In this document: piece after piece, positions 7,602 through 14,581 of the stretch
Position numbering within the stretch: position 1 is the stretch's first letter
How the letters are laid out: each line of letters begins with the position of its first letter
Assembly: GCA_002452295.1 (NCBI GenBank)
Contig: DKEX01000097.1
Location: 1 to 18,272, forward strand
Direction: 5' to 3'
DNA length: 18,272 bases
DNA from: Firmicutes bacterium UBA6811
GTDB taxonomy: Bacteria; Bacillota; SHA-98; UBA4971
The notes under the pieces: generated by a model
What the model was told of the DNA's origin: nothing
Database searches by the model: none
What the model saw: only the letters and a program-made list of their open reading frames with translations
Made by a program: the position numbers and the translations under genes

Positions 7602-8624
7602 GTGGATGCGAGAATGAGGCGCCTGCGATGGGCGCTTTGCAAGGCCATGATGGTCACCCTGATGGCGACGGCGGCGGTTGCGGGCGCGGGGGGAGCCTGC
7701 CCGGCCGGCGCCGAGGACTTCAGTTTCGTGGACCCATTCGGGTTCGCGGACGCACGGCTCATGGGCATGGGCTACTCGCACGTGGCGGTGTGGGACGCAC
7801 CTAACCCGCTCTACTCGAACCCCGCCTCGTTCGGGCTATCGAGGGAGCGGCTTGTCCTCACGTTCGGGGCGGGCTGGGGCGATAGCCCCGCTGCGGACAG
7901 CTTCAAGTTTGTGGCGGTCTCCGACGTGGACCGCGGCGCCGGGGCGGGCGGGTTCGCGTGGGGCCAGTATAAGTGGCACGAGGGGGACGCGCTCCTCTCG
8001 GGCAACACGTTCAACTACGCTGTGGGCAAGCGCTTCGCCGACTGGGGCGCTCTCGGGATGGGCCTGCGTTACCTGTGCGGCAGCGGAAGTAGCGGCGGCA
8101 GCCGTGGCGGCAGCGTTGGCGTTGGCGGTGGCGGCAGCGGTGACGGCGGCGGCGTGAGCGTAGCGGGGGTTCCCGAAGACGAGCTCCGCTGGCGTGGGCT
8201 TGCCACGGACGCCGGGCTATTGCTGAAGCATAGCGCTATTTCGCTCGGCGTCATAGCCCGCGACGTCACCGTGACACGTCTTGCGTTCGAGGACGGCATG
8301 ACCTTGACCGTCGCGCCGAGCTATTCCGCTGGCTTGAGCCTGCGGCCGACGGCGCGCGCGGTGTTCGCCGTCGATGCACACCGCGTTTCGCCCGATGGAG
8401 GCGACGGTGGGCACGAAATCTACACGGGCGGCTTTGAGGGCTGGCTTTCGGGGCACATTGCGCTTCGGGGCGGGATCATCGTGGGGGACGGCGTGGACCG
8501 GGAGGCCAGAGCCTACACAGGCGGGATAGGCCTTCGGTTCGGCGATTTCGAGATGTCCTACGCGCTGCTCACAGCCGAGGAGCAGGTTAAGAGGCAGTGC
8601 ATAACGCTGACGAGACGGTTCTGA
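7602..8624 (+). CDS. PorV/UPF0164-like outer-membrane beta-barrel protein
   Basis: 340 residues from the GTG at 7602, chosen because GGAAGGAAGGAG (7581-7592) is 9 bases upstream; the ATG at 7614 (336 residues) is the alternative. A signal peptide ends near AGA/EDF. Residues ~49-80 (ADARLMGMGYSHVAVWDAPN, then LYSNPASFGLS) carry the GARxxGMGxxxVAxxDxxxxxYxNPA motif of PorV/OmpP1-like barrels. Alternating beta strands follow. The last residue is Phe in a short beta strand (ITLTRRF), like the BAM-recognised signal of outer-membrane proteins. A Gly/Ser run (~159-184) sits where a surface loop would be. In other systems PorV-like proteins help cargo leave through the outer membrane. Here it directly follows the secretin, with 191 bases between them. 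Confidence 0.8.
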   Translation: MDARMRRLRWALCKAMMVTLMATAAVAGAGGACPAGAEDFSFVDPFGFADARLMGMGYSHVAVWDAPNPLYSNPASFGLSRERLVLTFGAGWGDSPAADSFKFVAVSDVDRGAGAGGFAWGQYKWHEGDALLSGNTFNYAVGKRFADWGALGMGLRYLCGSGSSGGSRGGSVGVGGGGSGDGGGVSVAGVPEDELRWRGLATDAGLLLKHSAISLGVIARDVTVTRLAFEDGMTLTVAPSYSAGLSLRPTARAVFAVDAHRVSPDGGDGGHEIYTGGFEGWLSGHIALRGGIIVGDGVDREARAYTGGIGLRFGDFEMSYALLTAEEQVKRQCITLTRRF

Positions 8625-8709
8625 TTCGCGGGCGACTTCTCGGGATTACGCGGAGCGAGAGTGTGGGTTCTCGGGTCGCTTTGGGCTGGCGAGCCAATAT
8701 GAGGAGGTC

Positions 8710-8763
8710 ATGATGGGACGGTGCCGCGGGCAGTGCCGTCGCCGCCGAGTGAAGGTTCGTTAG
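8710..8763 (+). CDS. Possible Arg-rich 17-residue micro-ORF
   Basis: GAGGAGGT (8701-8708) is followed by two ATGs at 8710 and 8713 and a short frame, MMGRCRGQCRRRRVKVR, ending with TAG at 8761-8763. The second ATG is 4 bases from the ribosome site. The ribosome site is as strong as any in the window, yet no longer frame follows it. It could be a real basic micropeptide, or the start of a gene whose body has been deleted. No homology can be claimed. Confidence 0.25.
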   Translation: MMGRCRGQCRRRRVKVR

Positions 8764-8789
8764 TTCCTCCCAGTTTGCCAACATCTGGT

Positions 8790-8832
8790 GGGTTGCCGGT
8801 GTTGCACTCTCTCTTTGAGTCACCGGCAACCC
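8790..8832. other. 12-bp inverted repeat between convergent genes, possible terminator
   Basis: GGGTTGCCGGTG (8790-8801) pairs exactly with 8821-8832 across a 19-base loop, and ACTC/GAGT inside the loop can add four pairs. It sits between the convergent barrel gene and activator gene, the normal place for a two-way terminator. Neither side has a clear T-run, so factor-independent termination is uncertain. Confidence 0.4.
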
Positions 8833-8883
8833 TTCCTACTGCCGCTGGAGAAACAGCAAATGGCTTGCGAATTGTGCGCTGCG

Positions 8884-8984
8884 CAATCAGCCGATTATCG
8901 GCGAATTGGCCGCTGGACAATCAGCCAATTGCTGGCGAATTGTTCCCGGGATAATCAGCAAGCGGTTGGCGAAGCGACTGTTGA
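8884..8984. repeat. Three degenerate 34-bp tandem repeats
   Basis: Units start at 8884, 8918 and 8952. Each begins with (C/T)AATCAGC, has a central GGCGAA(TT), and ends in a GGA-like or TTGA run. The period of 34 is not a multiple of three, so these do not encode a protein repeat. They lie in the convergent spacer. The third unit is the most diverged. Confidence 0.6.
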
Positions 8985-8991
8985 TTCCCTT

Positions 8992-9051
8992 GGCTGGGAC
9001 CGTCAGCTCTCGGCCGGAACCATTAGCCTTTAGCTGGGACCGTTAGCCTTT
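8992..9051. repeat. Three 20-bp tandem repeats overlapping the 3' end of the activator gene
   Basis: Units at 8992, 9012 and 9032 share the pattern RGCYGGRACCRTYAGCYYTY; the last two both end in TTAGCCTTT. The final unit includes the TAA stop (9043-9045) of the minus-strand activator gene. The repeat family therefore reaches into the coding end. It is distinct in sequence and period from the adjacent 34-bp repeats. Confidence 0.55.
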
Positions 9052-10053
9052 GGATGGAACGCCGTATCTCCTGAGCTTCTTATATAGCCCCGATCGGGAT
9101 ATGTTGAGCATCCTGGCAGCCCTCGCCCTGTTGTTGCCCGCGGCGCGGAGCGCTGCCATGAGAATGGCACGTTCGTGGGCGGCGAGGGAGTCGTCGAGCC
9201 CCGGTCCCCTGAACCCCGCGGAGACGTCCAGGCGGGAGGCGGGGGTGTCCCAGAAGCAGACCGGGATGTCCTCAGGGTGGATCTCGTCGCCGTCCGTAAG
9301 GTTGAGGGCCCGCTCCAGGACGTTCTCCAGTTCGCGGAGGTTGCCCGGCCAGGTATACCTCAGGAATGCGTCCATCACCGCTGGATGGATACCCTTCACG
9401 GACGTGTGGCACACCTTGTTGAGCTTCTTCAAGAAGCAGTCCACAATCTCGGGCATGTCCTGCTTCCGCTCACGGAGCGGCGGGATGGTTATCGTGATCA
9501 CGTCCAGGCGGTAGTAGAGGTCCTCCCGGAACTCCCCCGTCGCCACCATCTCGCGGAGGTTCTTGTTGGTGGCCGCGATGAGCCTCGCGTCCACCGGGAT
9601 CTCCCTGGCCCCGCCCAGCCGCTCGATGGTGCGCTCCTGTATCGCGCGTAGCACTTTTGCCTGGAGCATGAGGGGCATGTCGCCGATCTCGTCCAGGAAC
9701 ATGGTGCCGCCCGAGGCCTGCTCGAACTTGCCGGGCTTACCTTTTCTGACCGCCCCGGTGAACGCGCCGTCCTCGTACCCGAAGAGCTCAGACTCCATCA
9801 GGTTGTCCGGGATGGCGGCGCAGTTCACGACGACGAACGGCTCGTGTGCCCGGTGGTCTGCCTCGTGTATCGACCGGGCGAACACCTCCTTGCCCACCCC
9901 GGTCTCTCCGAGCAGGAGCACGTTTGAGTCTCCGCGCGCCGCCCGCCTGGCGAGGTTGCGCGCGGCGACGACGCCGGGGCTCGAGCCGATGATCACCGCG
10001 AAGGGGTCGTGGCTCTTCTCCGGGCGCTTCTCAACATAGGTCGCTGGCAGCAT
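9043..10053 (-). CDS. Sigma-54-dependent transcriptional activator without sensor domain
   Basis: 336 residues. The ATG at 10053 is preceded by AGAGG about 10 bases upstream; no credible in-frame extension exists. After ~20 residues comes the AAA+ domain: Walker A GETGVGKE (49-56), the sigma-54 contact loop GAFTGA (96-101), Walker B GTMFLDEIGD (116-125), and the WPGNLREL motif (235-242). A Fis-type helix-turn-helix closes the protein (~305-330, RAARMLNISRSGLYKKLRRY). There is no receiver, PAS or GAF domain, so it resembles PspF in layout and would need a partner, or constant activity, for control. Its AAA+ core is very like that of the fusion protein at the window's right end. It is convergent with the envelope cluster, whose promoter is of the sigma-54 type. 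Confidence 0.93.
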   Translation of the reverse strand: MLPATYVEKRPEKSHDPFAVIIGSSPGVVAARNLARRAARGDSNVLLLGETGVGKEVFARSIHEADHRAHEPFVVVNCAAIPDNLMESELFGYEDGAFTGAVRKGKPGKFEQASGGTMFLDEIGDMPLMLQAKVLRAIQERTIERLGGAREIPVDARLIAATNKNLREMVATGEFREDLYYRLDVITITIPPLRERKQDMPEIVDCFLKKLNKVCHTSVKGIHPAVMDAFLRYTWPGNLRELENVLERALNLTDGDEIHPEDIPVCFWDTPASRLDVSAGFRGPGLDDSLAAHERAILMAALRAAGNNRARAARMLNISRSGLYKKLRRYGVPSKG

Positions 10054-10190
10054 ATCCTGAGCACCTCTCTCGGCTTCCAGATATGTCTCGAAGGCACCCC
10101 ACCCTCGCGTTGCGCGACCTGTGAGATGCAGCGGACCTGCGGCATGCGACGGAACCGGATCGCCCGGCCGGCATTTTCAACGGCGTACCG

Positions 10191-10240
10191 GCGATCCGCC
10201 GGCCGGGACGGCGGATCGCTCCCTGTGGGGCTTGCACAGG
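10191..10240. promoter_or_regulatory. Two dyads upstream of the activator gene
   Basis: GCGATCCGCC (10191-10200) and GGCGGATCGC (10210-10219) form a perfect 10-bp inverted repeat with a 9-base loop. Immediately next to it, CCTGTG (10222-10227) and CACAGG (10235-10240) form a second dyad with a 7-base spacer. They lie about 140-190 bases upstream of the activator start, where operators or activator-binding sites are common. Function is inferred. Confidence 0.4.
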
Positions 10241-10418
10241 CGTCAGGGCAACACTAACACAGTATGCAACGGGCCGATAACCTATGAACGGTTTCGACAC
10301 TTCGACCTGCAAGGCTCATCGAAGAGTCGCGGGCGGATTCGGGTTTTCTCAAAGGGCCATGGGCCTTACGGGCACGGGGCGAGGCGACGGGGTTCATGTC
10401 GAATTCCTCCGTAAAGCC

Positions 10419-10468
10419 GGAATACCCGGCGGCACGATCTATCGTGCGATCGTGCCACCGGGTATTCC
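10419..10468. repeat. 20-bp near-perfect inverted repeat
   Basis: The arms at 10419-10438 and 10449-10468 are complementary at 19 of 20 positions around a 10-base loop. The arms begin with GGAATACCCGG. Inside, CACGAT and ATCGTG give an alternative small hairpin. No T-run follows on either strand. It may be a protein-binding site, the remnant of a mobile element end, or a small structured RNA. Confidence 0.5.
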
Positions 10469-11165
10469 TACTTCTATGCTATTACATGCCTGTTATGCGC
10501 CAGTTACGCGCGCAGGTAGGGCTCGAGCCGGTGCCCGGAGCTTCGACGCGTGCGTACCTCGCGACCGGGTGGGCGCGCCGCACACCCTTGGCCCGCCCAG
10601 TCCGTCGCACCGTCAGTGGTGCGGGCGTTCTCTGCCACATCATGAGTCGAGAAAATGAAAACCGACTAATCTGGCTGGCACAGGCATGTTCCCGAGGCGT
10701 GCCTTCCAGGCAGCCCCAGAGATGCTCGTGGCGCCGTGGTCGGCTACACTCCAGCTTGCCGCAGCCTCAGTGTCCAGCCGCCGACTGCGGGTCATCGCTC
10801 CCACGACAGGCGTATTCCTCTGATTACAAAGGGATTATTCCACGCATGTCGGCAGAATCCTTCTTTGATTTAGATTAGTCGTGTCAAAACCAGAAGGGCG
10901 CGATTATGCCGGAGCCTTGCTGCTGGCGAGGCCGCGCCGGCTGTGCGATACAACTATAGGCCGCCCGTTGCTGGACATCTACCTTATCGCCCGGATTCAG
11001 CAGGTAAGATGTCCCGGGCCTCAAATGCCGATGCCGTAGGAGCTCGGCAGTCTACATAGGAAGTTGCCTTCAGTCCCTCGCAATCTTCTGGATAGCCAGG
11101 AGGCAAGCAGTCATGCCACGTACCGAAGGTTGCATGCCGAACGGCAGTTATCGAGGATCCGCGTC

Positions 11166-11513
11166 CTACTCAAGATCATCTATATGTCGGGTCCATGAAC
11201 CGGGCGCGCCCCATCTGCCCTGCTCTGGCCCGTCTACAGACTTCGGCTCAAGGCCGATCACAAGCGTGCAGCCGAGCGCCTGGGCCATCCGTTCCAGGGT
11301 GCGGAGTGTGATGTTGCTTTCGCCTGCTTCCACCCTGGCGACCATCGATTGCGTGGTTCCCGCGAGTGCGGCCAGGCGTGCCTGGGTCATGTTTAGCGCC
11401 TTTCGGCGCGTGACGAGTTCATGGACGACATTGTAGTGCGGTGCCAGTTGATGATAGTACGTACGGACTTCAGGGTCACGGAGCAGTCTTCTTCGGACCT
11501 CTTTCCAGTCCAT
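11166..11513 (-). CDS. higA: HigA-type antitoxin, XRE helix-turn-helix
   Basis: 115 residues; AAAGGAGGG lies 9 bases before the ATG at 11513. Residues ~33-87 form an XRE/Cro helix-turn-helix (LNMTQARLAALAGTTQSMVARVE, given here in part: MTQARLAALAG, QSMVARVEAGE, TLRTLERMAQALG). The N-terminal RDPEVRTYY segment is typical of HigA partners of Gp49-like toxins. The start overlaps the last 38 bases of the toxin gene, so the two are translationally linked. The antitoxin should bind and neutralise the toxin and repress the pair's promoter. The tail after ~90 is variable and its role is unknown. Confidence 0.85.
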   Translation of the reverse strand: MDWKEVRRRLLRDPEVRTYYHQLAPHYNVVHELVTRRKALNMTQARLAALAGTTQSMVARVEAGESNITLRTLERMAQALGCTLVIGLEPKSVDGPEQGRWGAPGSWTRHIDDLE

Positions 11514-11919
11514 GCGAGCCTACCCTCCTTTCTCGGTCAGCGGTTTCGCTGTGGCGCGCGACCCACGATGCTATCCGTCGTTGCGCGGTCCGTGCCTCCT
11601 CTTCTGCGCCCGCCCAGGGTTTTCCTGCATATGCGTGAACGAGGACGAACTCGCTTTCCCTTTCGCGTAGGAGCATTATCCGGTGGAACGCGTCGCCTTT
11701 CACCCGCAGCTCGAAAAGCCATGGAGTCAGCCTGACAAGGCGGACGTCGCTCAGCCGATGGATGTGGAACCCGAGTCGGACCAGAAGGTCGAGGGTGCGG
11801 GTCAGCACGGCCTGGTCCCTTTTGGGTTGACGCAGAATGTAGTCCTCGACCGGGCTGCGGTGCGACCGCGTCTCGAAGAACCTGATCCGGGTTTCGGGGA
11901 GCTTAATGCGGTGGGCCAC
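11476..11919 (-). CDS. higB: HigB/Gp49-like RelE-superfamily toxin
   Basis: 147 residues from the GTG at 11919, chosen because GAGAGGAGG lies 7 bases upstream; a longer frame to 11970 would pass through the promoter and operator. The motifs fit the phage Gp49/HigB family of RelE-fold mRNA interferases: SPVEDYI near the start, then LFELRVKGDAFHRIMLL and FVLVHAYAGKP. The usual KKT(xx)TP motif after the HA(F/Y) strand is changed to GKPWAG. The C-terminal ~30 residues are Arg/Lys-rich and overlap the antitoxin start. Toxin before antitoxin is the normal HigBA order. It is expected to cleave mRNA at the ribosome when the antitoxin is lost. Confidence 0.85.
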   Translation of the reverse strand: MAHRIKLPETRIRFFETRSHRSPVEDYILRQPKRDQAVLTRTLDLLVRLGFHIHRLSDVRLVRLTPWLFELRVKGDAFHRIMLLRERESEFVLVHAYAGKPWAGAEEEARTAQRRIASWVARHSETADRERRVGSHGLERGPKKTAP

Positions 11920-11943
11920 AGTATATCCTCCTCTCGGGGCAGC

Positions 11944-11985
11944 TATCGCGTATCTGCGATACCGCCACACTCAGGGACACGTCAA
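11944..11985 (-). promoter_or_regulatory. Promoter and operator of the toxin-antitoxin pair
   Basis: On the minus strand TTGACG (11985-11980) is followed after 18 bases by TATCGC (11961-11956), a weak -10. The inverted repeat TATCGC-N6-GCGATA (11944-11961) overlaps the -10 and the expected start of transcription. An operator at this point fits autorepression by a HigA-type antitoxin. The sequence pattern is direct; regulation is inferred from the family. Confidence 0.5.
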
Positions 11986-12118
11986 CCCCGGTTCTAGCTG
12001 CAGCATCGGTCAAGGACGCCCTCAACCGAGCTGCAACAGGTCCTAGTTTCCGGAAAGTCAGAGCGGTACGCTGCTTTGGAGCCTCCGCCGGACCGGATTA
12101 TCGTACATATCAGATACC
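11986..12118. repeat. Copy A of a diverged ~130-bp direct repeat
   Basis: This stretch aligns without gaps to 12140-12272 at an offset of 154 bases. Shared blocks include CATCGGTC, GCCCTCA, GCTGC, TGCTTTG and GGATTATC. It abuts the -35 region of the toxin-antitoxin promoter. Confidence 0.6.
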
Positions 12119-12139
12119 ACGACCGGCGGCGGGCGGAAA

Positions 12140-12272
12140 CCCGGGCTTGAGCTGGAACATCGGTCTGCGAAGCCCTCAGCCGGGCTGCGGCGGGCCTCGA
12201 TCCCGAAGGACTTAGGGCACCGCAGTGCTTTGCAGTTTCCCGTCGGCGGGATTATCACATGTACGCGATATT
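12140..12272. repeat. Copy B of a diverged ~130-bp direct repeat, overlapping the comFA 3' end
   Basis: This is the partner of copy A (offset 154, no gaps). It contains the comFA stop (TAA on the minus strand, 12212-12214), so about the last 20 residues of the helicase are encoded within the repeat. Read in the equivalent frame, copy A gives YDNPVRRRLQSSVPL against CDNPADGKLQSTAVP in the helicase tail. Confidence 0.6.
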
Positions 12273-14581
12273 GCCCCGCATCGGGGAATACCGACCCCGG
12301 CTCCCGACCTATCGTCGCGCCCAACGTCGCCGGCGCCAAGTAGGATCCCGTCCGCGCCTTCCGAGGCGGTCGCCACGAGGTACCCCGACCTGGCCGCGCG
12401 CCTGTTCATCGCCTGGATGCACTCGATGGCTGCGCGCATCGCCGGGGACGTGCGCTCCGCGACGAAGTAGACGCTGGCGCAGGGGTATTCGTGCGACCTC
12501 CCGGCGCGCCCGGCCATCTGGACAAGCGCGGCCGCGTCGAACACCCGCTCGAAGTCGGCGTAAAGCACGACGACGTCGGCCATGGGGACGGTTATCCCGC
12601 GCTCCATGATCGTGGTGGTGACGAGCACGTCGATCTGCCCATCCTTGAATGCCTCGCGCAGCCGGTCGCGCTCGGGGTGGCCGGAGTGCACGAAGGCGAC
12701 GCGCGGTGGGACATCGCACGACGTGCTGCACCCCCTCGCGAGAGAGGCTTCGAGCATGGCACACACCCGGCTCGCAAGCTCCACCGTGGGGACGAACACG
12801 AAGACGCCGTGCCCGTCGCGGACCGAGGCGTTGATGGCCCCGACCACCCCGGGCGGAAGGACCCCTTCCGCCGGGTGGCGGGACAGCCTCGAGACCGCGG
12901 CGTGGTCCTCGACCGGCGGCAAGCTTACCTTGATCACGACGGGGACAGGGAGAGGGTGCCCGTGGTGGCGGGCGGAGATCCTCACGAGAGCGACCCTCCC
13001 TCGCTCGGCGGCGGCAACGAGCGGCTGGTCGGGCGTGGCCGTCATGTACACGGTCTTGCCGCCGGGGCCCGTCGCACGCCGCAGGGCGTGGCGCAGCATC
13101 CTGCTGCCGCGGAACGGAAACGCGTCTGCCTCGTCGAGGACCACGAGGTCGAAGGCCTGGTAGAACCTGAGCACCTGGTGAGTGGTGGCGACCACGAGGT
13201 CGGCGTCCCGGTAGCGCTCGCGGGCGCCGCTGCGAAGCGCGACGACGCGCGCACCCGCCAGGGCAGCGGATATGCGGGGCGCGACCTCGGCCACCACGTC
13301 GCTCCTGGGGACGGCGAAAAGCACGCGGCCGCCACGTCTGAGGGCGAGGGCAATGGCACCAAAACAAACCTCGGTCTTGCCTGCGCCGCAGACAGCGTGC
13401 ACCAGGCATTCGCTGCGCTCGTCCTCGGCCACGAACGATACAACGAAGCGCGATGCGTCCTGCTGCGCCTTCGTGAGCTCAAAGGGCAGGGTGATCTCGC
13501 GGGCGGCGGCCGAGTCGCTTCGAAGGTCCGGCGAGTCTGCTGGTGCTCCGGGAGATGCCGCGGTTGCCATTTCAGGTGGGGCTCCGGTTGCCACACGAGC
13601 TACCGTGCCGCCTGCTGCCTGGGTTGGCTCCCCGCCAGATGCCTGGGTCGCCATCCGGGGCACCGCTCCACTTGATACGCCCGGCGCGCTGGCCCCCATC
13701 GCAGCCGCCCCGGCATGCCCTGCGCCGGGTGCCCGGGCGCGCCGGGGAGCGTAGTACAGCGGCCGGCACGACCTTGCCTCTCCCATGGATATGCATTCCA
13801 CGCAGCGCAGGCACTCCTCGCTTCCGCACGAGCTGCAGGACGCCTCGACGATGTCGCGGCCGCCGCATCTCACGCAGTGTGCGATCCCGAAGCGGCCGGT
13901 GGCGACGGACGGCTCCCGGCCGACCAGGCCCCGCAAGATGAGCACCTGGAGCGCGTCCTCGAGCGGTCCGGCGACCGGATGGCCGCGCTCCTCGAGGGCG
14001 CGCCGGATCTCGTGGTCGAAGAGGATGCGCCCTTCGAGGACGTCCAGAATGGCGCCGACGTCCTCGTCTGAAGGCATGTCCACGCCGGCACAGTCCCGCA
14101 CTGTGACGCTGTCGGCCTTCTTGAAGGAAGTGGACCGAGATCGCAACAGCGCAGCCACATCCCTCCAGGAGAGCCACCAGTGGAGCCTGCTGGGCCCTTG
14201 AGCGGATTCATTGGTCGAAGGCGGCAGCCCGTTCGGCCCGCCCGAGGCGGCCGGCGCAGCGAGCACCCCCGATGCCCGCTGCGGACCCGGCATCGCCAGC
14301 GCCCTCGACTCCCCCGGCGGACCGGGCGGCCCTCCTGGTCCAGCCCGTTGACGAGGGCGGCAGGAGGGTGTGCGGATGGCCCCGAGCCGCGCTTCGAGGC
14401 GCGCGGCCTCGCGCTCGGCAAGCGCGACGGGCAGCGGGCCTCTCACCACCGTGAGGTGCTCGAAACCCGTCTCCGCGAGGACCGCGAGGTCCAGGAGAGG
14501 GTAATGGGAGACACCGACCAGTGGGGGGTCACCGGCTCGCGGTGTGCGAGCGACATACACGAAGTAAAGGGCACCGATCAT
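12212..14581 (-). CDS. comFA: ComFA-like DNA-uptake helicase, enlarged
   Basis: 789 residues from the ATG at 14581; GGAAGGAGG is 8 bases upstream, and an upstream in-frame start lacks one. ComFA is the cytoplasmic ATPase thought to help pull single-stranded DNA in during transformation. Residues ~1-70 are a small unknown domain, then a Pro/Gly linker. A CxxC zinc region follows (C236/239, C249/252, C257/260, C263). A low-complexity Ala/Gly linker spans ~281-355. The helicase core has Walker A GAGKTE (K402), DEAD (483-486), TAT (514-516), TTTIMERGITVP and QMAGRAGR (688-695). The protein is far longer than the ~460 residues of Bacillus ComFA because of the N-terminal ~230 residues and the linker. 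The last ~50 residues look non-conserved, and the tail lies in repeat copy B. Confidence 0.9.
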   Translation of the reverse strand: MIGALYFVYVARTPRAGDPPLVGVSHYPLLDLAVLAETGFEHLTVVRGPLPVALAEREAARLEARLGAIRTPSCRPRQRAGPGGPPGPPGESRALAMPGPQRASGVLAAPAASGGPNGLPPSTNESAQGPSRLHWWLSWRDVAALLRSRSTSFKKADSVTVRDCAGVDMPSDEDVGAILDVLEGRILFDHEIRRALEERGHPVAGPLEDALQVLILRGLVGREPSVATGRFGIAHCVRCGGRDIVEASCSSCGSEECLRCVECISMGEARSCRPLYYAPRRARAPGAGHAGAAAMGASAPGVSSGAVPRMATQASGGEPTQAAGGTVARVATGAPPEMATAASPGAPADSPDLRSDSAAAREITLPFELTKAQQDASRFVVSFVAEDERSECLVHAVCGAGKTEVCFGAIALALRRGGRVLFAVPRSDVVAEVAPRISAALAGARVVALRSGARERYRDADLVVATTHQVLRFYQAFDLVVLDEADAFPFRGSRMLRHALRRATGPGGKTVYMTATPDQPLVAAAERGRVALVRISARHHGHPLPVPVVIKVSLPPVEDHAAVSRLSRHPAEGVLPPGVVGAINASVRDGHGVFVFVPTVELASRVCAMLEASLARGCSTSCDVPPRVAFVHSGHPERDRLREAFKDGQIDVLVTTTIMERGITVPMADVVVLYADFERVFDAAALVQMAGRAGRSHEYPCASVYFVAERTSPAMRAAIECIQAMNRRAARSGYLVATASEGADGILLGAGDVGRDDRSGAGVGIPRCGAISRTCDNPADGKLQSTAVP

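Larger units (their letters stand above)
10054..11165. other. Gene-poor spacer of about 1.1 kb
   Basis: No frame here has both a ribosome site and protein-like composition. The longest plus-strand frames (10284-10658 and 10396-10878) are Arg/Ser/Cys/Pro-rich and look untranslated. The stretch holds the dyads at 10191-10240, a 20-bp near-perfect inverted repeat at 10419-10468, an A-rich patch near 10650-10665, and an imperfect inverted repeat at 10973-11014 (GGACATCT with a one-base bulge). I see no tRNA and no riboswitch that I can identify. Confidence 0.5.

Noticed and set aside
8884..9051. CRISPR array
   Set aside because: Only three degenerate units per family, no unique spacers between them and no cas gene nearby.
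9166..9182. TGGCACG-type match inside the activator gene
   Set aside because: No TTGC at the -12 spacing and it lies within coding sequence on the other strand.
10675..10692. TGGCACAGGCATGTTCC as a sigma-54 promoter
   Set aside because: The -12 element does not contain GC at the required spacing.
10396..10878. 160-residue plus-strand frame in the long spacer
   Set aside because: No ribosome site; composition (Arg, Ser, Cys, Pro) looks like untranslated GC-rich DNA, and it crosses the long inverted repeat.
11113..11436. A plus-strand frame with AGGAGG 9 bases upstream
   Set aside because: Most of it is antisense to the antitoxin and it has no protein-like pattern; the ribosome-site match is probably chance.
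11840..11860. Third copy of the 130-bp repeat inside the toxin gene
   Set aside because: Only a short GACCGGGCTGCGG-like match; it does not extend and sits in conserved coding sequence.
12491..13675. A 394-residue plus-strand frame across comFA
   Set aside because: Antisense shadow of the helicase core, whose motifs are clear on the minus strand.
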